64,000 nt of DNA. Source: Aliiroseovarius pelagivivens. GTDB taxonomy: Bacteria > Pseudomonadota > Alphaproteobacteria > Rhodobacterales > Rhodobacteraceae. The position numbers and the translations under genes were made by a program. The notes below the pieces were generated by a model. It saw nothing but the letters and a program-made list of their open reading frames with translations, was not told where the DNA came from and searched no databases. Below, piece by piece: positions 16,689-27,392 of this stretch. Location: contig NZ_OMOI01000001.1 in NCBI RefSeq assembly GCF_900302485.1, positions 558,001-622,000 on the forward strand, read 5' to 3'. Within the stretch, counting starts at the first letter, position 1; the number at the start of each line of letters is the position of its first letter.

Positions 16689-18098
16689 GTGAGATCTGTC
16701 GATGAAGCCATCGAAGCACAGTTGCGCGCGGCCTTGCCGATCGCCGCTTTCCGTCCCCTGACCCCAGCCTATCTGGAAGAACCGCGTGGGCTGTTTCACG
16801 GCGACGGTGGTTTGCTCATCGCGCCTGGAACAGTAGACGAGGTTTCCACCATTCTTCGGGCCTGCAACGATGCGCACGTGCCCGTCGTGCCCTTTGGCGG
16901 CGGCACAGGGCTGGTTGGCGGGCAGGTGATGCAAAACGCCCGCCCGGTGATCCTAAGCCTCGAACGAATGACCCGCATCCGTGCCGTTCATCCCACCGAG
17001 AATGTTCTGGTGGCTGAGGCTGGGGCCATTCTGGCCGATGTCCAATCTGCAGCTGAAGGCGCAGAGCGGTTGTTCCCGCTGTCGCTGGCATCCGAAGGGT
17101 CTTGTCGCATTGGCGGGTGCCTGTCGACCAATGCGGGCGGCGTGAACGTGCTGCGCTATGGCACCGCGCGCGAGCTGTGTCTGGGGGTCGAAGCCGTTCT
17201 GCCCGATGGAACCATCCATCACGGGCTGAAGCGGCTGCGCAAGGACAACACGGGCTATGATCTGCGCGCACTTCTCTGTGGTGCCGAGGGCACTCTGGGT
17301 GTGATCACCGCCGCAAGCTTGCGTCTGTTTCCACGTCCCGCGCGCACGGGCACCGCGCTTTTGTGCGTGCGTGATCCGTCTGCGGCACTAGAGCTTTTGG
17401 CGCTGGCACAAGCCCAATTGGGGCAGGGGATCAGTGCGTTTGAATTGATTAAAGGCACTGGGCTGGAGTTTCTAGCCGAGGCCGGAATGGGCGGACCGCA
17501 GCCCTTTGCCGAGACGCCAGAGTGGTCCGTGCTGATCGACCTGGGCCTTGGCCCGTCCGATGACCCGGAAGCTGCGCTTCTGACGCTTTTTGAGGCTGCA
17601 TTGGAAGAGGGACGGGTGTCCGATGGTGTCATTGCACAGTCCCAATCCCAACGCACCGCCCTATGGAAACTGCGCGAGGAAATTCCGTTGGCAAACAAGG
17701 CAGTGGGGGCGATCAGCTCGCATGATATTTCGCTGCCCCTGTCGCAGGTCCCTGCCTTTCTGACCCGCGCGGATGACGCGCTTGCTGGACTCGGCCCATT
17801 CCGCGTTAACGCCTTTGGACATCTTGGTGACGGAAATCTGCACTACAACGTCTTCCCACCAGTGGGGGAAGACAAATCCACCTACCTCTCGCAGCGCGAT
17901 GCCATTCGCACCGCCGTCTATGATTTGGTGGAAGTCTATGGCGGATCCTTCAGCGCCGAACACGGCATAGGCCGTTTGAAAACGGGTGAGCTTGCCCGCT
18001 ATGGCGATCCCGCCCGCTTAGCCGCCATGCGCGCGATCAAACGGGCGCTAGACCCCTACGGGATCATGAATCCGGGCGTGATCTTTCCACAAGCCTGA
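16689..18098 (+). CDS. FAD-linked oxidase, D-lactate / D-2-hydroxyglutarate dehydrogenase type
   Basis: 469 residues from a GTG start at 16689, preceded by AAAAGGGA. The FAD-binding_4 domain contains the pyrophosphate loop VVPFGGGTGLVGGQV and GGCLSTNAGGVNVLRYGTARE. The C-terminal FAD-linked oxidase domain has HLGDGNLHYNVFPP and SFSAEHGIGRLKTGELARY with the metal/substrate His residues. Relatives oxidise D-2-hydroxyacids (D-lactate, D-2-hydroxyglutarate, glycolate). The substrate cannot be fixed here; size and motif pattern fit D-2-hydroxyglutarate dehydrogenases best. Confidence 0.88.
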   Translation: MRSVDEAIEAQLRAALPIAAFRPLTPAYLEEPRGLFHGDGGLLIAPGTVDEVSTILRACNDAHVPVVPFGGGTGLVGGQVMQNARPVILSLERMTRIRAVHPTENVLVAEAGAILADVQSAAEGAERLFPLSLASEGSCRIGGCLSTNAGGVNVLRYGTARELCLGVEAVLPDGTIHHGLKRLRKDNTGYDLRALLCGAEGTLGVITAASLRLFPRPARTGTALLCVRDPSAALELLALAQAQLGQGISAFELIKGTGLEFLAEAGMGGPQPFAETPEWSVLIDLGLGPSDDPEAALLTLFEAALEEGRVSDGVIAQSQSQRTALWKLREEIPLANKAVGAISSHDISLPLSQVPAFLTRADDALAGLGPFRVNAFGHLGDGNLHYNVFPPVGEDKSTYLSQRDAIRTAVYDLVEVYGGSFSAEHGIGRLKTGELARYGDPARLAAMRAIKRALDPYGIMNPGVIFPQA

Positions 18099-18125
18099 AC
18101 CCACGTACCAACGCCAAACGGAAAA

Positions 18126-18148
18126 CGCCCCGCCGGGTAAGCGGGGCG
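18126..18148 (+). terminator. GC-rich hairpin after the FAD-linked oxidase gene
   Basis: CGCCCCGC-CGGGTAA-GCGGGGCG forms an 8-bp stem about 28 bases after the stop. No T run follows, only a T-containing stretch (CTTTATT), so termination is likely but not certain. Convergent apt ends at 18232. Confidence 0.55.
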
Positions 18149-18231
18149 CCGCACTTTATTCATGTGCACAAGCAGCGCCCGGGCTCCGACCGGGCAGGGA
18201 CAGCTTTAGGACCTATTGGTTAACCGAGGGT

Positions 18232-18762
18232 TCACAGCCCTTCGAATTCGCACAAAACATCGACGCCCATGCCAAGTTCTTCCAGCTTCTTGCGCCCGCC
18301 CAGTTCCGGCAGATCGACGATGAAGGAACAGCCCACGATCTCGCCGCCCATACGCTCGATCAGTTTGATCCCAGCTTCGGCCGTGCCACCCGTAGCCAGC
18401 AGATCGTCCACCAGCAATATCTTTTCACCGGGCTGAATGGCGTCGTCATGGATCTCCATCACGGCCTCGCCATATTCCAGCGTATAGGATTCCGACAAAG
18501 TCGCCCCCGGCAGCTTGCCTTTCTTGCGAATTGGCACGAAGCCCAGTGTCAGCTGATGCGCAATCGCGCCGCCCAGAATGAAGCCGCGCGCCTCAAGTCC
18601 GACTACCTTGTCAATCTGCATGCCTGCGTAGGGGTGCAGCATCTGGTCCACCGCCATTCGAAACCCTCGTGGGTCGGAAAACAAAGTGGTCACATCGCGA
18701 AACAGGATCCCTTCATGCGGGAAGTCCACGATGGTGCGGATATAGTCTTTGACGGATTTCAT
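18232..18762 (-). CDS. apt: Adenine phosphoribosyltransferase
   Basis: 176 residues, the usual length. It makes AMP from adenine and PRPP. The PRPP-binding motif [16 protein letters not shown] and the ARGFILGG and [12 protein letters not shown] segments are present. GAGGGG precedes the ATG. The start overlaps the stop of the membrane-protein gene upstream by four bases, and that gene in turn overlaps mtnP, giving an mtnP-membrane protein-apt operon. MtnP releases adenine from methylthioadenosine, and Apt recovers it. Confidence 0.97.
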   Translation of the reverse strand: MKSVKDYIRTIVDFPHEGILFRDVTTLFSDPRGFRMAVDQMLHPYAGMQIDKVVGLEARGFILGGAIAHQLTLGFVPIRKKGKLPGATLSESYTLEYGEAVMEIHDDAIQPGEKILLVDDLLATGGTAEAGIKLIERMGGEIVGCSFIVDLPELGGRKKLEELGMGVDVLCEFEGL

Positions 18763-19783
18763 GTTTTCCCCTCGGTGATCAGACGCATGGCGGCCTCAAG
18801 TGGCCCGCGTCTGAACTTATGCGACCATAGCCAGCTGAACAACGCGGCAAATGCGCAATAGGCGATCGAGATCCAGAATATTTGCATCGGATGAAGCGAA
18901 CCGTCGAGTAGACCGAACGCCTCGAGCGCCCCCATGCCGATTAAGATATGCGCGACATAGTGGGTCAGAGTTTGGCGCCCGGCCACGATCATGCCGTCGC
19001 AAAGGCGACGAAAGATAGGCAGAACCAGCAATATTGGCGTGATCAGCAGCACTGCACCTAGAAACGCCACGGCGGTGGCCCCGCTAGCCAGCATGTAAAG
19101 CGGCCCTGCCGGAACGGGCTCGGTACCCATCAGGGCGCCAATCTCGGGATCACTGATCAGACCATTGCTGGCTTTATGAGCCGCAATCGCCACCAGAGCT
19201 CCGCCCAGCACCATGCCGATCTGCACCGTCCAACGTCCCAGTGGCAGTCGCCCCAGCCACATGCCCCAAAGCAGAAACGCCGCCCATGGGAATACCGGGT
19301 GCCAACCGTTGAAAAGGGAATGGCGAAGGAAGCCTTCGACGGTCCAGAAATCGGCATAGCTTAGCGTGTTCCAATTCCAGCCTTGATCGAAGTCCAATAC
19401 GAGCTGAGCCGCAAAGGCAATCACGATGAAACCGGCGACCCCCACCAAAAGCCAGTTGCTTGAGCTGCGCATAAACGCCATCGCGACGATGAAATAGAGC
19501 GCATAGAAATGCAGGATATCGGCGTCGAAGATCAACATGTTCAACATGCCGACGGTAAACAGAAAGATGGCGCGGCGCAGGGTCAGGTGCCATGCGGGCT
19601 TGCCAAGACTGACGCCAACGCCGGCCAGAATAACGAACAACGCGGCGGCGCGACCTTCCAAGTTGTCGGTGATCAGCGAACCAATATCGGAACCCGAAGA
19701 AACCTCGGCAACCAGACGAAAGTTCACCAAAACCATGCCAAGAAACGCAAGATATCGGGCTATGTCGACGCCGTTCAGGCGGT

Positions 19784-19787
<4 letters not shown>
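18759..19787 (-). CDS. DUF418-like multi-pass membrane protein
   Basis: 342 residues from a GTG start at 19785-19787 ([17 protein letters not shown]), which overlaps the mtnP stop by two bases. The frame is open further upstream, but that part merely shadows mtnP. About ten hydrophobic helices are visible (for example [14 protein letters not shown] and [29 protein letters not shown]). The opening '[22 protein letters not shown]' resembles the start of DUF418/DUF1624 (acyltransferase-like) proteins. Function unknown. Being locked between mtnP and apt suggests a link to purine or methylthioadenosine salvage, but this is inference. Confidence 0.82.
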
Positions 19788-20653
<866 letters not shown>

Positions 20654-20811
20654 GCCAGCCTCCTGTTCCGTCTTTGCCGCAGCCTATCGCGCAGGTGCGC
20701 ACCATGCCATGCAATAGTTGCAGTGCAGTAAGTCATCTGAGGCATTGCCCGAAGCCGTCGAAGCCGTTAGACAGCCACATTGCGAATACTCCCCAAAACG
20801 AGGTGACCCCC

Positions 20812-22470
20812 GTGGCCCGAGCCCTGCTGGCAAGCTTTGCCAATCGTATCGAACGTCCTGACCTGCGCTTGTCGCCGAATGACGAGTTGACGCCGTCACG
20901 CATCAAAATCGAGCTGCTGTCGGGATTGACTGTGGCCTTGGCCCTGGTGCCCGAGGCCGTGGCCTTCGCTTTTGTTGCGGGCGTACACCCGCTGGTGGGT
21001 CTCTACGCCGCCTTTATGGTTGGACTGATCACTGCTGTAATTGGCGGACGTCCGGGCATGATTTCGGGTGCGACTGGGGCGCTGGCTGTTGTGATGGTCG
21101 CATTGGTCGCGCAGCACGGCGTCGAATATCTGTTCGCCACTGTGGTTCTTATGGGGCTTTTGCAGGTCTTTGCCGGTGTCATGCACTGGGGCAAATTCAT
21201 CAGACTTGTGCCACACCCGGTCATGCTGGGCTTTGTGAACGGTCTGGCGATCGTTATTTTCTTGGCTCAGATGACCCAGTTTAAGGTGCCGGGAACGATC
21301 GAAACCGCGGGGCATGGCTCTGTTGGGGGGGAATGGCTTTCGGGCTTGCCGCTCGTCATGATGCTGGGCCTTGTTGGTTTGACCATGTTGATCATCTGGG
21401 GGCTGCCAAAGATCACCTCGATCATCCCTGCGCCGCTGGCGGGGATCGGCGTTGTAGCCGGGCTTGTGATTGCCTTTGGGATCGATGTGCCGACCGTCGG
21501 TGACATGGCCTCGATCAAGGGTGGTTTGCCCAGCTTCCACAACCCATTCGGAACGGGCGTGGGGCTGTATGGCACCGCACTTGCACCCTTCACACTGGAA
21601 ACGCTGTGGATCATCCTTCCATATGCCGTAATTCTGGCCGCAATTGGCTTGATTGAAAGCCTGCTGACCCTGAACCTTGTCGGCGAAATGACCGGTCAAC
21701 GTGGCGGAGCCTCGCAGGAATGTATTGCGCAGGGCACGTCCAACGTGATCACCGGTTTCTTTGGCGGCATGGGTGGCTGTGCCATGATCGGCCAGTCGAT
21801 GATCAACGTGCGCTCGGGCGGACGTACGCGCATCGCCGGTATCGCCGCAGCGATCTTCCTGCTGCTCTTCATCGTTGTGGCGTCGAGCTGGATCGAGATG
21901 ATCCCGCTGGCTGCCCTTGTTGGCGTCATGTTCATGGTGGTGATCGGCACGTTCGCTTGGAACTCGTTGAAAATCCTGCGCCGCGTGCCCCGTACCGATG
22001 CGTTCGTGATCCTGCTGGTGACTGCCGTGACGGTCTATGAAGACCTTGCCGTCGCCGTTGTGGTGGGCGTGATCGTGTCGGCGCTGGCCTATGCATGGAA
22101 CGCTGCTGCCCGCATCCATGCCATCACCCGCGAGGAAGACGGAGCCAAGGTCTATGACGTGGAAGGCCCGCTGTTCTTCGGCTCGGCCGAAGGCTTTATC
22201 GAGCTCTTTGACGTGAAGAATGACCCAGACTTGGTTGTGATCGAGTTTGCCCGTTCGCGCGTCGTGGACCAATCCGCACTGCAGGCGATTGAAGCTGTGG
22301 CCCTGAAATACGAGGCGCTGGGCAAGAAAGCTCAGCTGCGTCACCTCAGCCGCGATTGCCATGACCTTCTGACCAAAGCCGGTCATCTGGTGGTCGATAG
22401 CGACGATGACCCGGATTACGAGGTCGCGGCGGACTACTCGGTCAAGACCGGAATTCTCGGCGGACACTGA
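20812..22470 (+). CDS. SulP family anion transporter with STAS domain
   Basis: About 552 residues. The start is uncertain: GTG 20812 has GAGGTG seven bases upstream; GTG 20803 and an ATG at 20674 are alternatives. The membrane part (about 35-420) has the SulP opening GLTVALALVPEAVAFAFVAGVHPLVGLYAAF and GMGGCAMIGQSMINVRSGGRTRIAG. The cytoplasmic STAS domain is about 455-545 (GPLFFGSAEGFIELFDVKNDPDLVVIEFARSRVVDQSAL). SulP proteins carry sulfate, bicarbonate or dicarboxylates; the ion cannot be chosen from sequence. A perfect terminator follows at 22493. Confidence 0.93.
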   Translation: MARALLASFANRIERPDLRLSPNDELTPSRIKIELLSGLTVALALVPEAVAFAFVAGVHPLVGLYAAFMVGLITAVIGGRPGMISGATGALAVVMVALVAQHGVEYLFATVVLMGLLQVFAGVMHWGKFIRLVPHPVMLGFVNGLAIVIFLAQMTQFKVPGTIETAGHGSVGGEWLSGLPLVMMLGLVGLTMLIIWGLPKITSIIPAPLAGIGVVAGLVIAFGIDVPTVGDMASIKGGLPSFHNPFGTGVGLYGTALAPFTLETLWIILPYAVILAAIGLIESLLTLNLVGEMTGQRGGASQECIAQGTSNVITGFFGGMGGCAMIGQSMINVRSGGRTRIAGIAAAIFLLLFIVVASSWIEMIPLAALVGVMFMVVIGTFAWNSLKILRRVPRTDAFVILLVTAVTVYEDLAVAVVVGVIVSALAYAWNAAARIHAITREEDGAKVYDVEGPLFFGSAEGFIELFDVKNDPDLVVIEFARSRVVDQSALQAIEAVALKYEALGKKAQLRHLSRDCHDLLTKAGHLVVDSDDDPDYEVAADYSVKTGILGGH

Positions 22471-22492
22471 TCCGGACATACTAAGATGAAAC

Positions 22493-22516
22493 AGGGCGCC
22501 TTCGGGCGCCCTTTTA
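22493..22516 (+). terminator. Rho-independent terminator of the SulP gene
   Basis: AGGGCGCC-TTCG-GGCGCCCT is a perfect 8-bp stem with a stable UUCG tetraloop, followed by TTTATTTG. It lies 22 bases after the SulP stop codon. Confidence 0.9.
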
Positions 22517-22607
22517 TTTGGGCCGAAGCCCTCTCTTGCGCCTTTACGATCTGATGATCGACAGGCTTGGACATAGCCCGAGGCTGAGCCTCGGACAGGC
22601 CCAACTT

Positions 22608-23258
22608 TTAGCGCGCAAGCATCTCGAGGCTGTCCAGATCACCTGCCTCAAGTGCGTCGCGCGCGCTGGCGATTTGGTCGACGGGCCAATTCCACCATGC
22701 CAGTTCGTTCATACGCGCGATGTCCATGGCTGATAGGCGCATTTTGATGATCCTGGCGGGGTTGCCTGCCACGATGGCATAATCCGGGACGTCTTCGCGC
22801 ACCACCGCGCCCGCGCCGATGATGGCGCCATTGCCGATGCTGATGCCCGGGCAGATGATCGCACCATAGCCTAACCAGACATCATTTCCGATCCGCGTGT
22901 TGCGACAATCCGGTTGTTTCATTGGTGCTTTGTCCAGCGAAAATATCCCGAACGGAAAGCTGGTCAAACCTGAATAGTCGTGGTTGGCCGCTGCTGTGAT
23001 GAATCGCACACCATGGGCGATTTGGCAGAACCTCCCGATTGAGAGCTGCCCGTCGGACATCGGGAAATGATACGGCGCCAGTCGTGCGGCCCACCCTTCG
23101 GGCGACGGGGGATCAAAATCCGAGGCATAGGTGAACTCACCAACATCAATGTTGGGCTGATCAATCACGTTTGACAGAAAAACCGTACCATGATGAAGGG
23201 AACCATCGGGCAGGGTGACGGGGTGGACGCGCTTGGCGTCGGGTAGGATCGGGGGCAT
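22608..23258 (-). CDS. CatB-related hexapeptide-repeat O-acetyltransferase
   Basis: 216 residues of the xenobiotic (CatB/VatD-like) acetyltransferase family. It has the left-handed beta-helix repeats ([45 protein letters not shown]) and the catalytic-loop histidine in AANHDYSG. Homologues acetylate chloramphenicol, virginiamycin or sugar hydroxyls. Resistance function cannot be assumed: most chromosomal relatives are uncharacterised. AAAGGAGA precedes the ATG. Confidence 0.9.
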   Translation of the reverse strand: MPPILPDAKRVHPVTLPDGSLHHGTVFLSNVIDQPNIDVGEFTYASDFDPPSPEGWAARLAPYHFPMSDGQLSIGRFCQIAHGVRFITAAANHDYSGLTSFPFGIFSLDKAPMKQPDCRNTRIGNDVWLGYGAIICPGISIGNGAIIGAGAVVREDVPDYAIVAGNPARIIKMRLSAMDIARMNELAWWNWPVDQIASARDALEAGDLDSLEMLAR

Positions 23259-23351
23259 GTGATCTCCTTTGAAATTAATGAAGTCTCAAGCCACGTAGTC
23301 CATTTCACCCTCCCTGTTTCGTGTCAGATTAGACGCTTTGCAAAGCTGCGT

Positions 23352-23957
23352 CTATTCTCCGGGTCGGCTAAGTGTGAATTTGTCGCGCACCACCGTGTAG
23401 TCGCGATACCCCAACCGGGCCAAGGGGCGTGCACGCGTAATGTCGAAAGCTCCATCGACGATGCAGTCATCTCGCATGTGGATCCCGGTCACTTCGCCGA
23501 AACAGACGTGATTGGCGTTGCCTGGCAATTGCGTGATCTGCGTTAGCTTGCATTCAAGCGCAGCGGGGGCGGCAGGCAGGCGGGCGGCGTTGATGGTCTG
23601 ACACTCCACCCGATCCAAGCCTGCCTCGTTGATCTCGTTTACCTCGCGCCCGAAACTGGCAGCGCTGACATTCATTGCCTCGGTCATGTCTTCCGACACC
23701 ATATGCACGCAGAACACGCCGGTCTGGCGGATGTTGTCCAGCGTGTCCTTACCCAACTCACGGTCCGACTTGCCCGAAGTCGTGGCGAACATCACTTGCG
23801 GCGGGTCATAGGCTACCCCGTTGAAGAAAGAGTATGGCGCAAGGTTGTCGCATCCGTTGGCGTCTCGGGTGGTGATCCATGCAATCGGACGCGGTACGAT
23901 CAAAGCGTTGAACGGATTATGAGGCAGCCCGTGCCCGTTTTCAGGTTCATAGAACAC
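23352..23957 (-). CDS. Flavin reductase-like domain protein
   Basis: 201 residues from a GTG start at 23955-23957 (MFYEPENGHGLPHNPFNALIVPRPIAWITT), preceded by AAGGGATAA. The split-barrel flavin reductase domain shows LIVPRPIAWITTRDANG, NLAPYSFFNGVAYDPPQVMF and the GVFCVHMVSEDM strand. Members bind FMN and supply reduced flavin or act as flavin-dependent oxidoreductases. No oxygenase partner is adjacent. Confidence 0.88.
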   Translation of the reverse strand: MFYEPENGHGLPHNPFNALIVPRPIAWITTRDANGCDNLAPYSFFNGVAYDPPQVMFATTSGKSDRELGKDTLDNIRQTGVFCVHMVSEDMTEAMNVSAASFGREVNEINEAGLDRVECQTINAARLPAAPAALECKLTQITQLPGNANHVCFGEVTGIHMRDDCIVDGAFDITRARPLARLGYRDYTVVRDKFTLSRPGE

Positions 23958-24038
23958 TGGCTTATCCCTTCCGTTTCATGGCCTTGCCGTGATAGCAGGA
24001 ACTTAAAGAGAAGCCAAAGGCAACACGAGGGCAGGCAG

Positions 24039-24539
24039 CTGTATCATCTGTCTCAGGAAACGCAGGAAGATTGGTGGGAGGTCGAGGCCCTTTACGATCT
24101 GTGCTTTGCGCCAGGGCGCGAGGCTCTGTCATCCTATCGTTTGCGTGATGATGTGCCGCCGATTCCGGATTTGTCTCTGGTGGCCCGCGATGCGGAGGGC
24201 GTTCTGGCTGGGGCGATCCGCTATTGGCCCGTTTCCATTGTTGGGGAACACATCCACAAAGCGCTGTTGCTGGGCCCGGTGGCGGTGCACCCGACAAGAC
24301 AGGGCGAAGGGTTGGGTGGTCACCTGATCAGTCAAAGCCTTGGCCGTGCCGCAGATCTGGGCTGGGACCGCGTCATGTTGGTCGGGGATGCGCCCTATTA
24401 TCAGCGGTTTGGATTCACCCGATTGGAAGGGGTGGTGATGCCGCCGCCCACAAACCCGGATCGGGTTCTGGCCTATGATCAAGGCAGCGGCGCATGGACC
24501 GGTGTGCAAGGAAACGTGCTTCGGATTGATGCTTCTTAA
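24039..24539 (+). CDS. GNAT N-acetyltransferase, possible CTG start
   Basis: About 166 residues with GNAT features: DLSLVARDAEGVLAGAIRYWP, LLLGPVAVHPTRQGEGLGGHLI (acetyl-CoA loop) and LVGDAPYYQRFGFTRLEG. Members of this subgroup (YhbS-like) begin a few residues before 'WWEVEALYDLCFAPGREALS'. No ATG, GTG or TTG lies at that place. CTG at 24039 with GAGGGCAGG just upstream is the best candidate; the next canonical in-frame starts upstream lie within the divergent flavin reductase gene, and the next downstream would cut into the domain. Substrate unknown. Confidence 0.8.
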   Translation: MYHLSQETQEDWWEVEALYDLCFAPGREALSSYRLRDDVPPIPDLSLVARDAEGVLAGAIRYWPVSIVGEHIHKALLLGPVAVHPTRQGEGLGGHLISQSLGRAADLGWDRVMLVGDAPYYQRFGFTRLEGVVMPPPTNPDRVLAYDQGSGAWTGVQGNVLRIDAS

Positions 24540-24582
24540 AGCGCAGCGGTACACCAGTTAGTTTGCCTGCGATATGTGCGCC

Positions 24583-24954
24583 TTATCGAAAGGTAGGTTG
24601 GTTGCGTCGCACCGAAGAGAATACACAAAAGGTGACGGGCTTTGATTGCGCCCCAATTGTTTGCCGCGCCATCCGCTCCAGCCGTTCCTGCCAATAGGGG
24701 GACCGTGTGCCCTGTGATAGCGGATGCCAGATCCGAAGTGCTCGCGCATCGCGTGATCTGTCCAGTTTCCATTGATGTGAGGAGACAGGCCGCATGGGGG
24801 CAGCGATGGTCAGGACGCCCATCCCGATGACGGCAAATCCTGCGAAAACTGCATAAGCCAAGAAGGCTGCAATTGGGCCAAGCCCCTGCGAAAATGCAGT
24901 GACGGCGGCGATGGTTCCGGTGAAAACGCCGGTGATGAGAACACGAAACAGCAT
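24583..24954 (-). CDS. Small membrane protein of unknown function
   Basis: 123 residues. Two hydrophobic helices occupy most of the first half (MLFRVLITGVFTGTIAAVTAF and FLAYAVFAGFAVIGMGVLTIA), followed by a basic, polar tail of about 65 residues (SHQWKLDRSRDARALRIW...). A strong TTAGGAGAAG ribosome-binding site precedes the ATG at 24952-24954, which is the main support for a real gene. It stands alone between the acetyltransferase and ptsP. No family recognised. Confidence 0.65.
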   Translation of the reverse strand: MLFRVLITGVFTGTIAAVTAFSQGLGPIAAFLAYAVFAGFAVIGMGVLTIAAPMRPVSSHQWKLDRSRDARALRIWHPLSQGTRSPYWQERLERMARQTIGAQSKPVTFCVFSSVRRNQPTFR

Positions 24955-25145
24955 AGGCTTCTCCTAACGCGGGTCGGTTCGGGCATTGCACCAGACATCG
25001 AGCCGCAGCTTGATCTTCCAAGATACGAGCAATTCGGATGGTCCCGCTGCCGGGAAGACGAAATGCCCGCGTCGCTGTTCTGTTATTGTTCTAATTGTCT
25101 AAAGATTTGCCTAATCGGGCGTGACAAAGTCGAAAAAGCTGGCCT

Positions 25146-27392
25146 TTAGGTCGCGTTCTCGACCAGCCACGCCTTGACCGTTTGGCGAACAGATTGCTCG
25201 CCAGACAGACGGGTCTCGTCGATGAGCTCGCGCAGATCTTCGATATTTGTGCGTCTTATCAAGCTCTTGACTGGCCCGATCGAGGCCGGCCGCATCGAAA
25301 GATGCCGCATTCCAAGTGCTGCAAAGCACACTGCTTCCAATGGTCGACCGGCATCTTCCCCGCAAAAGCTCAGCGGTGTGCGGGCCGCGTCGCAGCGGGT
25401 CACAATCTCTTCGATCAGGTTCAAGAAGGACACGTTCAGCGTATCATAACGCCTCCGCACCCGTTCATTTTCCCGGTCCGCCGCATAGAAGAACTGCTTC
25501 AGATCATTGCCACCGATCGAGATGAAATCGGCCATTTCGAAGAACTGCTGCGGGGCAAACACCATCGAGGGCGTTTCCAGCATCGCGCCGATCTCGACTT
25601 TCTCGGGCAGGATATGTCCCAAGGCGCGCTCGCGCTCGATCTCGGCCAGAAGCATTTCACGCGCGTCGCGAAATTCATCCAGCTGAGCGATGAATGGGAA
25701 CATGACGGTCAGGCAGCGCCCGGCAGCGGCGCGAATGAGCGCTTGCAGCTGCATCCGCATGACGCCCGGCTTGTCCAGCCCGACGCGGATTGCACGCCAG
25801 CCCAAGGCCGGGTTCGGTTCGTCCAGCGGGTTCATATAGGGCAGCACCTTGTCCGACCCGATATCAAGCGTGCGGAACGTTACCCGTTTGCCTTTCGCGG
25901 CGTCCATGACGCGCGCATAGGTCGCTGCCAGATCACCACGGCGCGGTACCCGGTCCACGGTTAGGAATTGTAGCTCGGTACGGAACAGCCCGACGCCATA
26001 GGCGCCCGAACTCTCAAGCGATGGCAGATCAGCCATCAGACCTGCATTCATATGCAGTTTAACCTCGGTCCCGCACAGGCCCATTGCGGGCTTGTCGCGC
26101 AGGCTGCGATAGCGTTCTTGCTGTTTCGCCTCCATCGCCATCTTGTCGCGGAAGGCGGTGATGATCGTATCCTCGGGGCGCAGATGCACCACACCTGCCT
26201 CGCCATCCACAAGGATGTGGTCGCCGTTCAAGGCCTCGGTCGCGATGTGCCCCGCCTGAATGATGAGCGGGATCGCAAAGGCACGCGCGACGATTGCGGC
26301 GTGACTGGCGACCGAGCCTTCTTCCAGTACGATCCCCTTCAGGCCGCGCCCGTATTCCAGCAACTCGCCCGGCCCGATATTCGTAGCGATCAGGATCGGG
26401 TTTTCCGGCATCTCGGCCCCGGTATCCTTGCCCTGTCCGGTCAGGATGCGCAGCAGGCGGTTGGACAGATCATCCAGATCGTGCAGCCGTTCACGCAGAT
26501 AGGGGTCGGGCACTTGGCTCATCCGCGCGCGCGCGGCGGATTGTTCTTTTTCGACCGCCGCTTCGGCAGACAGCCCGCGCGAGATGTCCTCGGCCATGCG
26601 CCGCATCCACCCCTTCGAATTGGCAAACATCCGATAGGCTTCCAGAACCTGCATCTGTTCCTTGTCGGTGGTCTGCGCGTTCTCCAGCATCTCGTCCACG
26701 GACACACGCAGCGTATCAACGGCATCGTTCAGACGCTTCAACTCTGCTTCGGGATCATCCGCCACCGGGTTGGTCACAACCACGCGCGGTTCATGCAGCC
26801 AGACGTGCCCCTCGGCTGCGCCTTCCTGACCGATGCTGCCCTTGAAGGTCACAGGCCGCTGGTGCAGCGCGCCCATCGCTTCGCCTTCGCCGATGAAGGC
26901 GCCCAGCTCGGTCATTTCAGCAAGCACCATGGCGACCACTTCAATGCCGTAAATCTCGTCTGCCGAGAACGTGCGGGGATCTTTCGACTGGATGACCAGC
27001 ACGCCCAGCTTTTCGCCAAGGCGCTGAATGGGCACGCCCATGAAGCTGGAGTAAATTTCTTCGCCCGTTTCCGGCATATACCGGAACCCACGCGCCGACG
27101 GGGCGTCTTCGGTGTTCACCACCCGGCCCGAACGCGCCACGCGGCCCACAAGCCCTTCGCCCACGCGCAGACGTGTTTGGTGCACAGCTTCAGGGTTCAA
27201 TCCTTCGGTCGCACACAGTTCAAGCGTTTCCGTATCCCTAAACAGATAGATCGAGCACACCTCGACCCCAAGGCTTTCAGCAATCAAGGACGTAATGCGG
27301 TCAAGCCGTTCCTGCCCTTCGGACGCTGCCGCAAGGGTCTCGCGCAGGTTGACCAAAAGCTTGCGACTGTCGCTTGTCTGGCTTTCTGCCAT
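25146..27392 (-). CDS. ptsP: PtsP, nitrogen-PTS phosphoenolpyruvate-protein phosphotransferase
   Basis: 748 residues. Enzyme I of the nitrogen-related PTS takes phosphate from PEP and passes it to NPr and EIIA-Ntr, linking carbon and nitrogen status. A GAF domain (about 20-165, sensing glutamine in studied homologues) precedes the enzyme I core. The phosphorylated histidine is H364 in GSVASHAAIVARA; the PEP-binding barrel contains TLDIGSDKVLPYM, GGNDLKQFFYAADR and FCGEDAGRPLEA. In many Rhodobacteraceae ptsP follows lysC directly; here the two are about 12 kb apart. The other phosphotransfer partners are not in this window. Confidence 0.96.
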   Translation of the reverse strand: MAESQTSDSRKLLVNLRETLAAASEGQERLDRITSLIAESLGVEVCSIYLFRDTETLELCATEGLNPEAVHQTRLRVGEGLVGRVARSGRVVNTEDAPSARGFRYMPETGEEIYSSFMGVPIQRLGEKLGVLVIQSKDPRTFSADEIYGIEVVAMVLAEMTELGAFIGEGEAMGALHQRPVTFKGSIGQEGAAEGHVWLHEPRVVVTNPVADDPEAELKRLNDAVDTLRVSVDEMLENAQTTDKEQMQVLEAYRMFANSKGWMRRMAEDISRGLSAEAAVEKEQSAARARMSQVPDPYLRERLHDLDDLSNRLLRILTGQGKDTGAEMPENPILIATNIGPGELLEYGRGLKGIVLEEGSVASHAAIVARAFAIPLIIQAGHIATEALNGDHILVDGEAGVVHLRPEDTIITAFRDKMAMEAKQQERYRSLRDKPAMGLCGTEVKLHMNAGLMADLPSLESSGAYGVGLFRTELQFLTVDRVPRRGDLAATYARVMDAAKGKRVTFRTLDIGSDKVLPYMNPLDEPNPALGWRAIRVGLDKPGVMRMQLQALIRAAAGRCLTVMFPFIAQLDEFRDAREMLLAEIERERALGHILPEKVEIGAMLETPSMVFAPQQFFEMADFISIGGNDLKQFFYAADRENERVRRRYDTLNVSFLNLIEEIVTRCDAARTPLSFCGEDAGRPLEAVCFAALGMRHLSMRPASIGPVKSLIRRTNIEDLRELIDETRLSGEQSVRQTVKAWLVENAT

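Noticed and set aside
20896..22479. 527-codon open frame antisense to the SulP transporter
   Set aside because: Shadow frame: His/Gln/Asp-rich low-complexity translation opposite a membrane protein in high-GC DNA, with no start signal or family features.
22608..23258. Chloramphenicol or streptogramin resistance gene
   Set aside because: The fold matches CatB-like acetyltransferases, but the chromosomal setting and widespread relatives do not support a resistance claim.
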